A stretch of 64,000 nt of DNA from Simplicispira metamorpha (lineage in GTDB: Bacteria > Pseudomonadota > Gammaproteobacteria > Burkholderiales > Burkholderiaceae_C), in the NCBI RefSeq assembly GCF_004341365.1, contig NZ_SLXH01000011.1, positions 52,509-116,508 of the forward strand, given 5' to 3'. Position numbers and translations under genes: made by a program. Below, piece after piece: positions 43,467 to 53,554 of the stretch (position 1 is its first letter; every line of letters begins with the position of its first letter). Below the pieces are notes generated by a model that searched no databases, was not told the origin of the DNA, and saw only the letters and a program-made list of their open reading frames with translations.

Positions 43467-44527
43467 GCGCGGCGGTGCCGACCCCTGCGGTGACAGCGCT
43501 GCAACAGGCGCTGCTGCATGGCAATCCAGTGCAGCAGCGCCGCGCCATGGCCAAGGCCATCACGCTGCTCGAATCGACCCGCGCCGACCACCGCGCGCAG
43601 GGTGATGAGCTGCTCACGCAGCTGTTGCCGCACACGGGCAAAGCGCTGCGGCTGGGCATCAGCGGTGTGCCGGGCGTGGGCAAATCCACCTTCATCGAAA
43701 CACTGGGGCTGTACCTGATTGGCCAGGGCCTGCGCGTGGCGGTGCTGGCCATTGACCCCTCCAGCAGCGTCTCGGGCGGCTCCATCCTGGGCGACAAGAC
43801 GCGCATGGAGCATCTGTCGGTGCGCGAAGAGGCCTACATCCGCCCCAGCCCCAGCAGCGGCACCCTGGGCGGCGTGGCCGAAAAAACCCGCGAGGCCATG
43901 CTGGTCTGCGAGGCCGCTGGCTACGACGTGGTCATCGTCGAGACCGTGGGCGTGGGCCAGAGTGAGACCACCGTGTGGGGCATGACCGACATGTTCGTGC
44001 TCTTGCAACTGCCTAACGCAGGCGATGAGCTGCAAGCCATCAAAAAGGGCGTGATGGAGATTGCCGACCTAGTGGTCATCAACAAGGCCGACATCGACCC
44101 GAATGCCGCCACGCGCGCACAGGCACAAATCACCTCCAGCCTGCGCCTGCTGGGCCTGCACGGCAGCGCTGGCCACGAGCGCCACGACGCCAGCTTCTGG
44201 CAACCCAAGGTGTTGCAGATCAGTGCCCTGGCGGGCACGGGCGTGGCGGAGTTCTGGGCCGCCGTGACCGAGTTCAATACCCTGCAAACCGCCAATGGCC
44301 GCCGCGCTGCCCGGCGCCAGCAGCAAAACCTGGCCTGGATGTGGCAACGCATCGAGGCCGGCCTGAAACACGCTTTCCACCAGAACGCGCTGGTGCAAGC
44401 GCGCCTGCCTGCCTTGCTGGCCGATGTGTCGGCGGGGCGCATTGCGGCCTCTACCGCAGCACGAAATCTGCTCTCAGCCCACGCGGGGCAAGCGCTTACA
44501 GCTACACAATCCATAGCAAACACATAG
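43463..44527 (+). CDS. meaB: Methylmalonyl-CoA mutase-associated GTPase MeaB
   Basis: A 354-residue G3E-family GTPase that protects and loads cobalamin on the mutase. P-loop GVPGVGKST (about 69-77), [18 protein letters not shown] (about 95-112), [10 protein letters not shown] and NKAD (about 206). GTG start at 43463 inside the mutase stop (GTGA), so translation is coupled. The last residues ([12 protein letters not shown]) come from a dispersed-repeat copy, so the normal C-terminus ended near residue 335. Confidence 0.94.
44479..44522 (-). repeat. Dispersed repeat copy 13 (3' end of meaB)
   Basis: AGCGCTTACAGCTACACAAT at 44491-44510 is a diverged reverse core. It supplies the C-terminal residues of MeaB, in the same frame as in ligA. 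Confidence 0.6.
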
Positions 44528-44548
44528 CACATTCAACAAGGACGAACC

Positions 44549-46081
<1,533 letters not shown>

Positions 46082-46370
46082 AGGCAACACCAGTGCGACA
46101 CGTCAGGGGGTGGATGGGGCTGCGTGGGCGCTTTGCTCCGTGTCCCCCGCGCTGCGCGCTCCTCCTTGACCTGCGCAAAACGCCCACACAGCCCCGTCTT
46201 GGTGCCGCATTTTCAAGGATGGAAAACACCTCCTTTGTAGCCATGGATGGGGTGCGTTTATCGCAGCGAAGTCAAGGAGGAGCCCGCAGGGCGGGGGACA
46301 TGAGCGGAGATAAATGCACCCCACCCATGGCGGGCCCCAACGCCATCCAGTAAAGATTCCGGAGATTCAC
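46082..46370. repeat. Pair of inverted palindromic elements between pccB and pccA
   Basis: Two related units of about 90 bases face each other: about 46108-46203 and 46240-46335. The conserved centre reads GTCCCCCGCGCTGCGCGCTC in the left unit, continuing CTCCTTGAC; its reverse complement with few changes is GTCAAGGAGGAGCCCGCAGG in the right unit. Each unit also has its own inverted ends (left GGGGCTGCGTGGGCG / CGCCCACACAGCCCC; right ATGGGGTGCGTTTATC / GATAAATGCACCCCA). It looks like a REP/BIME or MITE pair. The pccA ribosome site (CCGGAGATT) lies right after it. Confidence 0.75.
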
Positions 46371-48419
46371 ATGTTCACCAAAATTCTGATTGCCAACCGT
46401 GGCGAAATTGCCTGCCGCGTGATTGCCACGGCGAAAAAAATGGGCATTGCCACCGTCGCCGTTTACTCTGACGCCGACAAAGAAGCGCGCCACGTGCTGC
46501 TGGCCGACGAGGCCGTGCGCATTGGTACCGCGCCCAGCCGCGACAGCTACCTTCTGGCCGACAAAATCATTGCCGCTGCCAAACAGACCGGCGCCCAGGC
46601 CATCCACCCCGGCTACGGTTTTCTGAGCGAAAACGAAGCCTTTGCCAAGCGCTGCGAAGACGAAGGCATTGCCTTCATCGGCCCCAAGGCGCACTCGATT
46701 GCCGCCATGGGCGACAAGATCGCGTCCAAGAAGCTGGCCAACGAGGCCAAGGTCAACACCATCCCCGGCTACAACGATGCCATCAGCGGCCCCGAGCAGG
46801 CCGTGGAAATCGCCAAAGGCATTGGCTACCCGGTGATGATCAAGGCATCGGCGGGCGGCGGCGGCAAGGGCCTGCGCGTGGCCTTCAACGACAAGGAGGC
46901 GTTTGACGGCTTTGCCAGCTGCCAGAACGAAGCACGCAACAGCTTTGGCGACGACCGCATCTTTATCGAAAAATTTGTGCAGGAGCCGCGCCACATCGAA
47001 ATCCAGGTGCTGGGCGACAGCCACGGCAACGTGATTTACCTGAACGAGCGCGAATGCTCCATCCAGCGGCGCCACCAGAAGGTGATTGAAGAGGCGCCGT
47101 CGCCCTTTATCTCGGAGGCCACACGCAAGGCCATGGGCGAGCAGGCCGTACAACTGGCCAAGGCCGTGAAGTACCAAAGCGCGGGCACCGTCGAATTCGT
47201 GGTCGGCAAAGACCAGGATTTCTACTTCCTGGAGATGAACACCCGCCTGCAAGTGGAGCACCCGGTGACGGAATGCATCACCGGCCTCGATCTGGTGGAA
47301 CTGATGATCCGCGTGGCCGCTGGCGAGGCGCTGCCGCTCACGCAAGCCGATGTCAAGCGCGACGGCTGGGCCATCGAGTGCCGCATCAACGCCGAAGACC
47401 CGTTCCGCAACTTTTTGCCGTCCACGGGCCGTCTGGTGCGCTTTCAGCCGCCGGAAGAAACCATGTTCCAGTCCGACACCAGCAAAAAGCTGGGCGTGCG
47501 CGTGGACACCGGCGTGTACGAGGGCGGCGAGATCCCGATGTACTACGACTCGATGATCGCCAAGCTCATCGTGCACGGCACTGACCGCAACGACGCCATT
47601 GCCAAGATGCGCGCTGCGCTGAACGGTTTTGTCATTCGCGGCATCAGCAGCAACATCCCGTTCCAGGCGGCTTTGTTGGCGCACCCGAAGTTTGTCTCGG
47701 GCGACTTCAACACTGGCTTCATCGCAGAAAACTACAGCCAGGGCTTCCACGCTGCCGATGTGCCGCACGAAGATCCGCTGTTCCTGGTGGCGCTGGCCGC
47801 CTACATGAACCGCCGCTACCGCGCACGCGCCTCGGGCATCAGCGGCCAGATGGCCGGGCACGAAGTGAAGGTGGGCGAGCAGTTCGTGGTGGCCGTGCTG
47901 GGCCACGAAGGCCAGAAAGACTACCACGACGTCTCGGTCACAGACTTTGAAGACAAATCGCGCTCCAGCGCAGTCACGGTGGGCGCTAGCAGCTACCAAA
48001 TCAGTAGCACCGCCACGCTGGGACAGATCCGCGTGCAGGGCCAGTGCAACGGCATGGGCTTTACCGCCCAGGTCGAGCGCGGCACGCCCAAGAACCCGCT
48101 GGCCCTGCGCATCGCGCACAACGGCACGCAGATCGAAGCCATGGTGCTGTCGCCCCTGGGCGCACGCCTGCACCAGCTGATGCCCTACAAGGCACCGCCC
48201 GATTTGTCGCGCTTCCTGCTCTCGCCCATGCCCGGCTTGCTGGTGGATGTGGCGGTAGCGCCCGGCCAGGCCGTGCAGGCCGGCGAAAAGCTGGCCGTGA
48301 TCGAAGCCATGAAGATGGAAAACGTGCTGTTTGCCGCGCAAGATGGCGTGGTCAGCAAGATCGTGGCGGCCAAGGGCGAATCGCTCAGCGTGGATCAGGT
48401 CATCATCGAGTTCCAATAA
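46371..48419 (+). CDS. pccA: Propionyl-CoA carboxylase alpha (biotin carboxylase / BCCP) subunit
   Basis: A 682-residue biotin-dependent carboxylase subunit. The biotin carboxylase domain (1-450) begins MFTKILIANRGEIACRV and has the ATP-grasp loop KASAGGGGKGLR, EMNTRLQVEHPVTE and RINAEDP. A middle BT-type domain (about 460-600) contacts the beta subunit. The C-terminal biotinyl domain has the biotinylated Lys in EAMKMEN (about 648). Residues about 538-546 (GASSYQISS) are repeat-derived, in a different frame from the ligA-type copies. It completes the PCC enzyme. Confidence 0.95.
   Translation: MFTKILIANRGEIACRVIATAKKMGIATVAVYSDADKEARHVLLADEAVRIGTAPSRDSYLLADKIIAAAKQTGAQAIHPGYGFLSENEAFAKRCEDEGIAFIGPKAHSIAAMGDKIASKKLANEAKVNTIPGYNDAISGPEQAVEIAKGIGYPVMIKASAGGGGKGLRVAFNDKEAFDGFASCQNEARNSFGDDRIFIEKFVQEPRHIEIQVLGDSHGNVIYLNERECSIQRRHQKVIEEAPSPFISEATRKAMGEQAVQLAKAVKYQSAGTVEFVVGKDQDFYFLEMNTRLQVEHPVTECITGLDLVELMIRVAAGEALPLTQADVKRDGWAIECRINAEDPFRNFLPSTGRLVRFQPPEETMFQSDTSKKLGVRVDTGVYEGGEIPMYYDSMIAKLIVHGTDRNDAIAKMRAALNGFVIRGISSNIPFQAALLAHPKFVSGDFNTGFIAENYSQGFHAADVPHEDPLFLVALAAYMNRRYRARASGISGQMAGHEVKVGEQFVVAVLGHEGQKDYHDVSVTDFEDKSRSSAVTVGASSYQISSTATLGQIRVQGQCNGMGFTAQVERGTPKNPLALRIAHNGTQIEAMVLSPLGARLHQLMPYKAPPDLSRFLLSPMPGLLVDVAVAPGQAVQAGEKLAVIEAMKMENVLFAAQDGVVSKIVAAKGESLSVDQVIIEFQ
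47979..48010 (-). repeat. Dispersed repeat copy 14 (inside pccA)
   Basis: GGCGCTAGCAGCTACCAAAT at 47982-48001 is the reverse core with few changes. It is translated as GASSYQISS; the frame used avoids the TAG that the ALAAI frame plus one would give. Confidence 0.75.
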
Positions 48420-48441
48420 ACCCAGCGCCCACGCTGAACAG

Positions 48442-48468
48442 GAAAGGGGCTTCGTGCCCCTTTCTTTT
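48442..48468 (+). terminator. Terminator after pccA
   Basis: GAAAGGGGC-TTCG-TGCCCCTTTC followed by TTTT, about 22 bases after the pccA stop codon. The TTCG tetraloop makes it strong. Confidence 0.88.
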
Positions 48469-48483
48469 GCCTGAATTTTGAAT

Positions 48484-48538
48484 GTTTTTGGCCTTCAGCC
48501 CTTGCGCAGCGGGCGCTGAAAGCTATTAAAAGCATAGT
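48484..48538 (-). repeat. Dispersed repeat copy 15 (intergenic)
   Basis: GGCGCTGAAAGCTATTAAAA at 48512-48531, with the long-element flank TTTTGGCCTTCAGCCCTTGC to its left. It lies between the pccA terminator and the VOC gene. Confidence 0.7.
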
Positions 48539-48566
48539 AAAAACTGCACCTTTTCCGGAGAACACC

Positions 48567-49052
48567 ATGACCCAGAGCACCACGCCCACCACCGCCCGCC
48601 CGTTCAAGGTACTGGGCATCCAGCAAATCGCCATTGGCGGCACCGACAAGCAGCGCATGAAAACCCTGTGGGTGGACATGTTCGGCCTGGAGCAAACCGG
48701 CACCTTCCAGAGCGAGCGCGAGAACGTCGATGAAGACATCCTGGCCATGGGGCAGGGCGCCTACAAGGTGGAAGTGGACATCATGCAGCCCATGGACATC
48801 GAGAAAAAGCCCGCCGTCCACACCACGCCGCTGAACCACATCGGCCTGTGGATTGACGATTTGCCCAAAGCGGTGGAATGGCTCACGGCGCAGGGCGTGC
48901 GCTTTGCGCCCGGTGGCATCCGCAAGGGCGCCGCCGGTTACGACATCACCTTTTTGCACCCCAAGAGCAACGAGCAGTTTCCGATTGCAGGCGAGGGCGT
49001 GCTGATCGAGCTGGTGCAGGCCCCGCCCGAAGTGATTGCCGCGCTGGGCTGA
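48567..49052 (+). CDS. VOC-superfamily protein, probable methylmalonyl-CoA epimerase
   Basis: A 161-residue glyoxalase-fold protein with two beta-alpha-beta3 modules ([13 protein letters not shown], and [11 protein letters not shown]). Context (mutase, meaB, pccB, pccA on the same strand) points to the epimerase that turns (S)- into (R)-methylmalonyl-CoA. In known epimerases the first metal ligand is a His at the end of strand 1; here that place reads IQQIAI, so a Gln replaces it, while the second His (LNHIGL) and the Glu near the end (IELVQ) are kept. It may thus be a diverged epimerase or a related enzyme. Confidence 0.7.
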   Translation: MTQSTTPTTARPFKVLGIQQIAIGGTDKQRMKTLWVDMFGLEQTGTFQSERENVDEDILAMGQGAYKVEVDIMQPMDIEKKPAVHTTPLNHIGLWIDDLPKAVEWLTAQGVRFAPGGIRKGAAGYDITFLHPKSNEQFPIAGEGVLIELVQAPPEVIAALG

Positions 49053-49696
49053 TGCCTGCGCCGCCGCTGTCTTTGCCCGCCGCTTTGTCACCGCGCACCC
49101 TGCTGGTGTATGCCGCTGCGCTCTGGAGCGGCTTTTTCGTCATGGGGGTCGAGCTGCTGGGCGGGCGTTTGCTGGCCCCGTTTTTCGGCAACAGCATTTT
49201 TGTCTGGGGCGGCGTGATTGCCGTGTTCATGGCCTGCCTCTCGGTGGGCTATTTGCTGGGCGGGCGGCTGTCCTTGCACCAGCCCACGCTGAGTCGGCTG
49301 GGCCTGCTGCTGCTGGGCGAGGCGCTGCTGGCCTTGCCGGTGATTGCACTGGGCGATGTGGTGCTGGAGGCGCTGGCCGACGCCGTGCCAGATCCGCGCT
49401 ATGGCTCGCTGCTGGGGTCGCTGCTGCTGTTTGGCGCGCCCACGGTGCTGTCGGGAATGATCTCGCCGTATGCCGTGCGCCTGCTGGTGTCGGCGCTGGA
49501 CAGCTCGGGGCTGTCGGCGGGGCGGCTGTATTTTGTCTCTACGCTGGGCTCGGCGGCGGGCACCATCCTGACCTCGTTCTACCTGGTGCTGTACCTGGAG
49601 ATTCACACCATCTTGCTGTGCTTCATGGGCGTATCGGCGCTGGTGGGCAGCAGCCTGGTGCTGGCCGACCGGCTTTGGCGCCGGGCGTCGCCGTGA
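49052..49696 (+). CDS. Membrane half of a spermidine-synthase-like protein
   Basis: A 214-residue membrane protein with about six helices. It opens TLLVYAAALWSGFFVMGVELLGGRLLAPFFG (described in parts) and continues FVWGGVIAVFMACLSVGYLLGGRLS. This is the N-terminal transporter-like half of proteins annotated as fused MFS/spermidine synthases. It overlaps the VOC stop by one base (TGATG) and ends one base into the next gene, which carries the synthase half. The two halves are thus separate ORFs here with coupled translation. Confidence 0.75.
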   Translation: MPAPPLSLPAALSPRTLLVYAAALWSGFFVMGVELLGGRLLAPFFGNSIFVWGGVIAVFMACLSVGYLLGGRLSLHQPTLSRLGLLLLGEALLALPVIALGDVVLEALADAVPDPRYGSLLGSLLLFGAPTVLSGMISPYAVRLLVSALDSSGLSAGRLYFVSTLGSAAGTILTSFYLVLYLEIHTILLCFMGVSALVGSSLVLADRLWRRASP

Positions 49697-50736
49697 TGGC
49701 CAGCGGACAGACGCCGCCAGGCCGTGGCTACTGGGCGTGCTGGACCGGAACGGCGTGGCCGCTCCTGCTTGCCGCCGTGCTGCTCAGACTACGCAGCGGA
49801 ATACGCTGGCCCGTCGCTGCCAGGGCGCTTTGGCACGGTATGGGAAAAGTTGCGCTGGCGTTGGCCATGACAGCCGGTGCCAGCAGCGCTGCCGCCGGGC
49901 AGGGCGAGCAGTTTGTGCTGACCGACACGGTGTACCAGCAAAAATCGCTGTACCGCAACATCCTGGTGCGCGAAGGCGAGGGCTACCGCTGCATGCAGTT
50001 TGGCCGTTTTCAGGCGCGCCAGACCTGCATCCAGATCGGCCAGCCGCACCGGCTGGTGCTCAACTACACGCGGGGGCTGTTCACGGCGCTGTACCTGGCG
50101 CCGCAGCCGCCGCGCCGGGTGCTTATTCTGGGCTTGGGCGGGGGCGTGATGCCGATGGCGCTGCGCGCCGTCGATGCCAATATGCACATCGACACCGTGG
50201 AGCTCGACCCCGCCGTGCTGGCCGTGGCGCGCTCGCATTTTGGCTACCGCGAAGACGCGCGCCTGCGCAGCCATGTCGATGACGCGCGGGTGTTTGTGCG
50301 CAAGCAGCGCCGCGCCGCCGCCGTGTACGACCTGGTGCTGATCGACGCCTTTGACCGCGACTACATCCCCGAGCACCTGCTGACACGCGAGTTTCTGCAC
50401 GAAGTCCAATCCCTGCTGGCCCCGCAGGGCGTGCTAGCGGCCAACACCTTTGCCGCCGGTACGCTGGCCCAGCATGAGGCCGCCACCTACCAGGCGGTGT
50501 TTGGCCAGCTCTACAACGTGGACATGCAGGGCGGCAACCGCATCATGCTGGCGCGCCGAGATGGCCTGCCGCCGCTACCAGAGGTGCAAAAAAATGCGGC
50601 GCTGTGGGACGAGCGGCTGGCCCTGCTGGGCTTGTCATCGCGCGATTTGCTGCCGCGTTTTGCACAGCAGCCCAGCGCAACCGGCGTGCGGGTGCTGACC
50701 GACCAGTACTCCCCATCCAACCTGTTGCTGCGCTAG
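49696..50736 (+). CDS. Spermidine-synthase-like catalytic protein
   Basis: A 346-residue protein. The first 70 residues hold two hydrophobic stretches, so it may be membrane-bound. The rest is a spermidine-synthase/methyltransferase fold: ILGLGGGVMPMAL (about 138-150), IDTVELDPAVLAVA and YDLVLIDAFDRDYIPEHLL. The usual GGGDG is GGGVM and the catalytic DSTDP wording is DAFDRD, so aminopropyl transfer is uncertain. ATG 49696 overlaps the stop of the preceding gene. Together the two ORFs may make one complex. Confidence 0.75.
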   Translation: MASGQTPPGRGYWACWTGTAWPLLLAAVLLRLRSGIRWPVAARALWHGMGKVALALAMTAGASSAAAGQGEQFVLTDTVYQQKSLYRNILVREGEGYRCMQFGRFQARQTCIQIGQPHRLVLNYTRGLFTALYLAPQPPRRVLILGLGGGVMPMALRAVDANMHIDTVELDPAVLAVARSHFGYREDARLRSHVDDARVFVRKQRRAAAVYDLVLIDAFDRDYIPEHLLTREFLHEVQSLLAPQGVLAANTFAAGTLAQHEAATYQAVFGQLYNVDMQGGNRIMLARRDGLPPLPEVQKNAALWDERLALLGLSSRDLLPRFAQQPSATGVRVLTDQYSPSNLLLR

Positions 50737-51073
50737 AGCAGGGCGCTTGCGGCAGAAAAGCCCGCACCGGGCCACGCGCGGCGCCCCGGAGATAGCGCCA
50801 TATCGCTGCACGATGGCATGGGTTGGCGCATGGCCCGCTGGGGTGTTTTGATCGGCTGGCAAAAGCACTGCATCTGCTGGCAAAAGACCAAAATAGCTTT
50901 CATAAAAGTGGCGCAATTTGTCACCTTTCGGCGATAAAAGTCCTTTATTTATCACGCAAAATCCGGTTTTTATGCCAACGCCACTGCCCACCATGTGGCG
51001 TGATTTGTGACCTGCGGGCCAGCGCCTTTGGGGCGCCACCGTGACCCGCCACCTTGAAAGAAAGACCCCCTCC
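50737..51073. other. 337-base gap before bioB
   Basis: No gene is supported. The right half is less GC-rich and holds a direct repeat, GCTGGCAAAAG at 50855-50865 and 50876-50886, 21 bases apart, and an inverted pair GATAAA / TTTATC at 50933-50953. These are candidate regulator sites for bioB. Confidence 0.5.
50855..50886 (+). promoter_or_regulatory. Candidate tandem operator upstream of bioB
   Basis: Two identical 11-mers GCTGGCAAAAG start 21 bases apart, two helical turns, about 190 bases before bioB. Spacing suggests two protein monomers or dimers on the same DNA face. The regulator is unknown. Confidence 0.35.
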
Positions 51074-52108
51074 ATGCCCGCACCCGTTACCACGCCCGAT
51101 GCCGCCACGTCCCACACCGTGCAATGGCACCGCACCCCGGCGGCACCCGCTGCACAGCCCGGCCCCTGGTCGGTGCAGGCCATCCAGGTGTTGCTGGACA
51201 AGCCTTTGCTCGACTTGCTGTTTGAGGCGCAAACCGTTCACCGCCAGCACTGGCCCGCAGGCGATATCGAGCTGGCCACGCTGCTGTCGGTCAAAACCGG
51301 CGGCTGCCCAGAAAACTGCGGCTATTGCCCCCAGTCGGCCGAGTTCGATACCGGCGTGCAGGCCGACAAACTGATGGCGGTGGACGAGGTGGTGCGCGCC
51401 GCGCAGGCCGCCAAAGACGCTGGCGCCACGCGCTTTTGCATGGGCGCCGCCTGGCGCGCGCCCAAAGACCGCGATATTGAAAAGATGTCGGAGCTGGTGT
51501 CTGCCGTCAAAGGACTGGGCCTGCAAACCTGCGCCACGCTGGGCATGTTGCAAGCGCACCAGGCGCAGGCGCTCAAGGAATCAGGGCTGGATTACTACAA
51601 CCACAACCTCGACACCGCGCCCGAGTACTACCAGGACGTGGTCAGCACCCGCGCCTACCAGGATCGGCTGGACACTTTGCAGCATGTGCGCGCGGCAGGC
51701 ATCAGCGTGTGCTGCGGCGGCATTGTGGGCATGGGCGAGGCGCCCGTACACCGCGCCGGGCTGATTGCGCAGCTGGCCAACCTCAACCCCTACCCGGAGT
51801 CGGTGCCCATCAACAGCCTGGTGCGCGTGCCCGGAACGCCGCTGGCCGACAGTGCGCCCATTGACCCGTTTGATTTTGTGCGCGTGATTGCCGTGGCCCG
51901 CATCACCATGCCCACGGCGCGGGTGCGCTTGTCAGCCGGGCGCCAGCAAATGGGCGACGCCGTGCAGGCGCTGTGCTTCATGGCCGGGGCCAACTCGATT
52001 TTTTACGGTGACAAGCTGCTCGTCACCGGCAACCCCGACGTGCAAGCGGATGTGCAATTGCTGCACAAACTGGGGTTGCAGGGGCACCAGGTCAGCGCTA
52101 TGGATTAA
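51074..52108 (+). CDS. bioB: Biotin synthase
   Basis: A 344-residue radical-SAM enzyme inserting sulfur into dethiobiotin. The cluster motif is CPENCGYC (about 78-85), preceded by [29 protein letters not shown] and the C-terminal [13 protein letters not shown] are family marks. Its product is the cofactor of the biotin carboxylase encoded 3 kb upstream. ATG 51074 was chosen over an upstream start at 51041. The stop codon lies within a dispersed-repeat copy. Confidence 0.96.
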   Translation: MPAPVTTPDAATSHTVQWHRTPAAPAAQPGPWSVQAIQVLLDKPLLDLLFEAQTVHRQHWPAGDIELATLLSVKTGGCPENCGYCPQSAEFDTGVQADKLMAVDEVVRAAQAAKDAGATRFCMGAAWRAPKDRDIEKMSELVSAVKGLGLQTCATLGMLQAHQAQALKESGLDYYNHNLDTAPEYYQDVVSTRAYQDRLDTLQHVRAAGISVCCGGIVGMGEAPVHRAGLIAQLANLNPYPESVPINSLVRVPGTPLADSAPIDPFDFVRVIAVARITMPTARVRLSAGRQQMGDAVQALCFMAGANSIFYGDKLLVTGNPDVQADVQLLHKLGLQGHQVSAMD

Positions 52109-52163
52109 ATAGCTGAAAGCGCTTACCAAGCAAGGGTTTGAGGCCGATTTGGCTTCAAATTTC
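52098..52163 (+). repeat. Dispersed repeat copy 16 (spans the bioB stop)
   Basis: ATTAAATAGCTGAAAGCGCT at 52104-52123 is a diverged core with long flank GGTTTGAGGCCGATTTGGCT. The bioB stop TAA (52106-52108) is inside the core. Confidence 0.65.
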
Positions 52164-52371
52164 AGGGTTTTGGCTCGGACGGATTCAGTGGGCAGGTGTT
52201 CACGCCCAGCAGCGTATAGGCCGGGCAAAACCGGAAAAGCCCGGTCGCTAAAGGAATGGCGCCCAGCCACCCCCACCAGCCCACCGTGCCGGTGGCGGCC
52301 AGGGCCATCAACACCAAACCCACCACGATGCGCAGCACCCGGTCTATGGTTCCTACATTGGCTTTCATCAT
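52162..52371 (-). CDS. DUF2892 (YgaP membrane-domain-like) protein
   Basis: A 69-residue protein: MMKANVGTIDRVLRIVVGL opening followed by two short membrane helices and a CPAYTLLGVNTC segment. This is the DUF2892 wording, the same module that forms the membrane part of E. coli YgaP, where it is fused to a rhodanese. Here it stands next to a separate rhodanese gene. Two cysteines lie in the C-terminal segment. It ends the leftward cluster. Confidence 0.88.
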   Translation of the reverse strand: MMKANVGTIDRVLRIVVGLVLMALAATGTVGWWGWLGAIPLATGLFRFCPAYTLLGVNTCPLNPSEPKP

Positions 52372-52401
52372 TGTTCTCCTTGAAAAAAAGGGCAGGCGCG
52401 G

Positions 52402-52782
52402 TTACTCAAAGGAAGGCAGTTCGGGCCGTGCCACGGGCTTGCCCGCAACGGCCCAGGCGTCAAATCCGCCCGCAATGGAGCGCACGTTCAGGTAGCCCAT
52501 GTCTTGCATGGCGCAGGCCGCCAAGGCCGCGCGGCCACTGGTTTTGCAATACAGCACCACTTTCAGGTCACGCGCTTGCAGCGCCGGGTCGGCGCTGAGC
52601 TTGAACTCCAGCAGGCCGCGTGGCACCAGCACAGCGCCGGGCAGGTGGCCTGCTGCAAATTCGTCAGCCTCGCGCACGTCCAGCAGCACATCGGCATCAA
52701 GGATGGCTTGCTCAGCCTGTTCCACAGAGACTTCCTGGATGCGCGCCTTGGCAGTGGCGACCAGATCGTGGGCATTTTTCAT
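52402..52782 (-). CDS. Rhodanese-domain sulfurtransferase
   Basis: A 126-residue single rhodanese domain. It has LLDVREADEFAAGHLPGAVLVPRG (in parts) in the first half and the active loop CKTSGRA with the persulfide Cys in VVLYCKTSG (about 86). It is likely to handle persulfide sulfur. ATG 52782 is the first sensible start; codons upstream are not conserved. Its neighbours are two DUF2892 genes and a divergent ArsR-type regulator, which together resemble a split YgaP with YgaV. Confidence 0.88.
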   Translation of the reverse strand: MKNAHDLVATAKARIQEVSVEQAEQAILDADVLLDVREADEFAAGHLPGAVLVPRGLLEFKLSADPALQARDLKVVLYCKTSGRAALAACAMQDMGYLNVRSIAGGFDAWAVAGKPVARPELPSFE

Positions 52783-52832
52783 GGATGATTTCCTGGGTAG
52801 ATGAAGGTTCTGCACCGGCAGAGCAGGCCGCA

Positions 52833-53042
52833 TCAGCAGCCGGGCTGTACGCCCAATTTGCGCAAGATGGTTTCCATCAGGCACCAGCGGGTGAGGGCGC
52901 TTTGCAGCAAATTGGCCCCGACAAACGCCGTGAACGCCAGCCACCACGGGCTGACAAACACCGGGCTGCCGGGCACCCCCAGCGCCAGTGACACAAGAAT
53001 GAATATGCCAGCCATCAGCCGGACAATTTGCCAAGAGGTCAT
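52833..53042 (-). CDS. DUF2892 protein, second copy
   Basis: A 69-residue protein opening MTSWQIVRLMAGIFILVSLALG with two membrane helices and the segment ANLLQSALTRWCLMETILRKLGV. Same family as the 52162 gene but only distantly alike. It is the first gene of the leftward rhodanese cluster. Start 53042 is chosen; an upstream in-frame start at 53066 adds eight unconserved residues. Confidence 0.82.
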   Translation of the reverse strand: MTSWQIVRLMAGIFILVSLALGVPGSPVFVSPWWLAFTAFVGANLLQSALTRWCLMETILRKLGVQPGC

Positions 53043-53094
53043 GGTGCGGTTTCTCCCCGATTGCAATGTATGGACAGGTCTATTTGCCTATTGT

Positions 53095-53118
53095 TTAACT
53101 AATCAGCTAATTAGTCAA
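53095..53118. promoter_or_regulatory. Probable ArsR-family operator
   Basis: ACTAAT-CAGCTA-ATTAGT is a perfect 6-bp inverted repeat with a 6-base spacer (53098-53115), extending to 8/9 matches outward. It lies in the AT-rich divergent promoter between the DUF2892 gene and the ArsR gene, where ArsR-type repressors bind. Confidence 0.65.
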
Positions 53119-53192
53119 TTGGCGTATCATAGATGGAATCCATCCGCGTCCATCCAGCCCGGGCTGGCGGCCTATACGAGAATGCATGCCCC

Positions 53193-53552
53193 ATGAAAAA
53201 CTTACCTCCCGAGGCGCTGCAGCAGGTTGCAGCGTATTTCCAGGCGCTGGCCGAACCTACGCGGCTGCGCATTCTGAATTTTTTGCGCCAGGGCGAGCAC
53301 AACGTGGGCGAACTGGCCCAGCTGTGCGGCTACACAGCGGCCAATATCTCGCGCCACTTGTCGCTGTTGAGCCAGCACGGCCTGGTGGCTCGCGAGAGCC
53401 GGGGCACCAGCGTGTACTACCGGATTTCCGATCCTTCCGTGTACGCGCTGTGTGACTTGGTGTGCGACAACATCGCCCGGCAATTTGAACGTGCCGCGCA
53501 AAGCCAGCAGGCCCTGTTCAGCCGCGCCGCTGTCGTGAGCGACGCGGCCTGA
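53193..53552 (+). CDS. ArsR-family transcriptional regulator
   Basis: A 119-residue winged-helix repressor. Helix-turn-helix: VGELAQLCGYTAANISRHLSLLSQHGLV (in parts, about 38-65), then wing SVYYRI. Cysteines at 45, 87 and 91 could form a thiol sensor, but their spacing is not that of the known persulfide sensors BigR/SqrR as I recall them. Position, opposite a rhodanese cluster, suggests it senses reactive sulfur or a metalloid; that is inference. Start 53193 is chosen from the conserved N-terminal helix. Confidence 0.85.
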   Translation: MKNLPPEALQQVAAYFQALAEPTRLRILNFLRQGEHNVGELAQLCGYTAANISRHLSLLSQHGLVARESRGTSVYYRISDPSVYALCDLVCDNIARQFERAAQSQQALFSRAAVVSDAA

Positions 53553-53554
53553 AG

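Noticed and set aside
46272..48416. 714-codon minus-strand open frame opposite pccA
   Set aside because: Shadow of PccA; no motifs and it ends inside the repeat pair.
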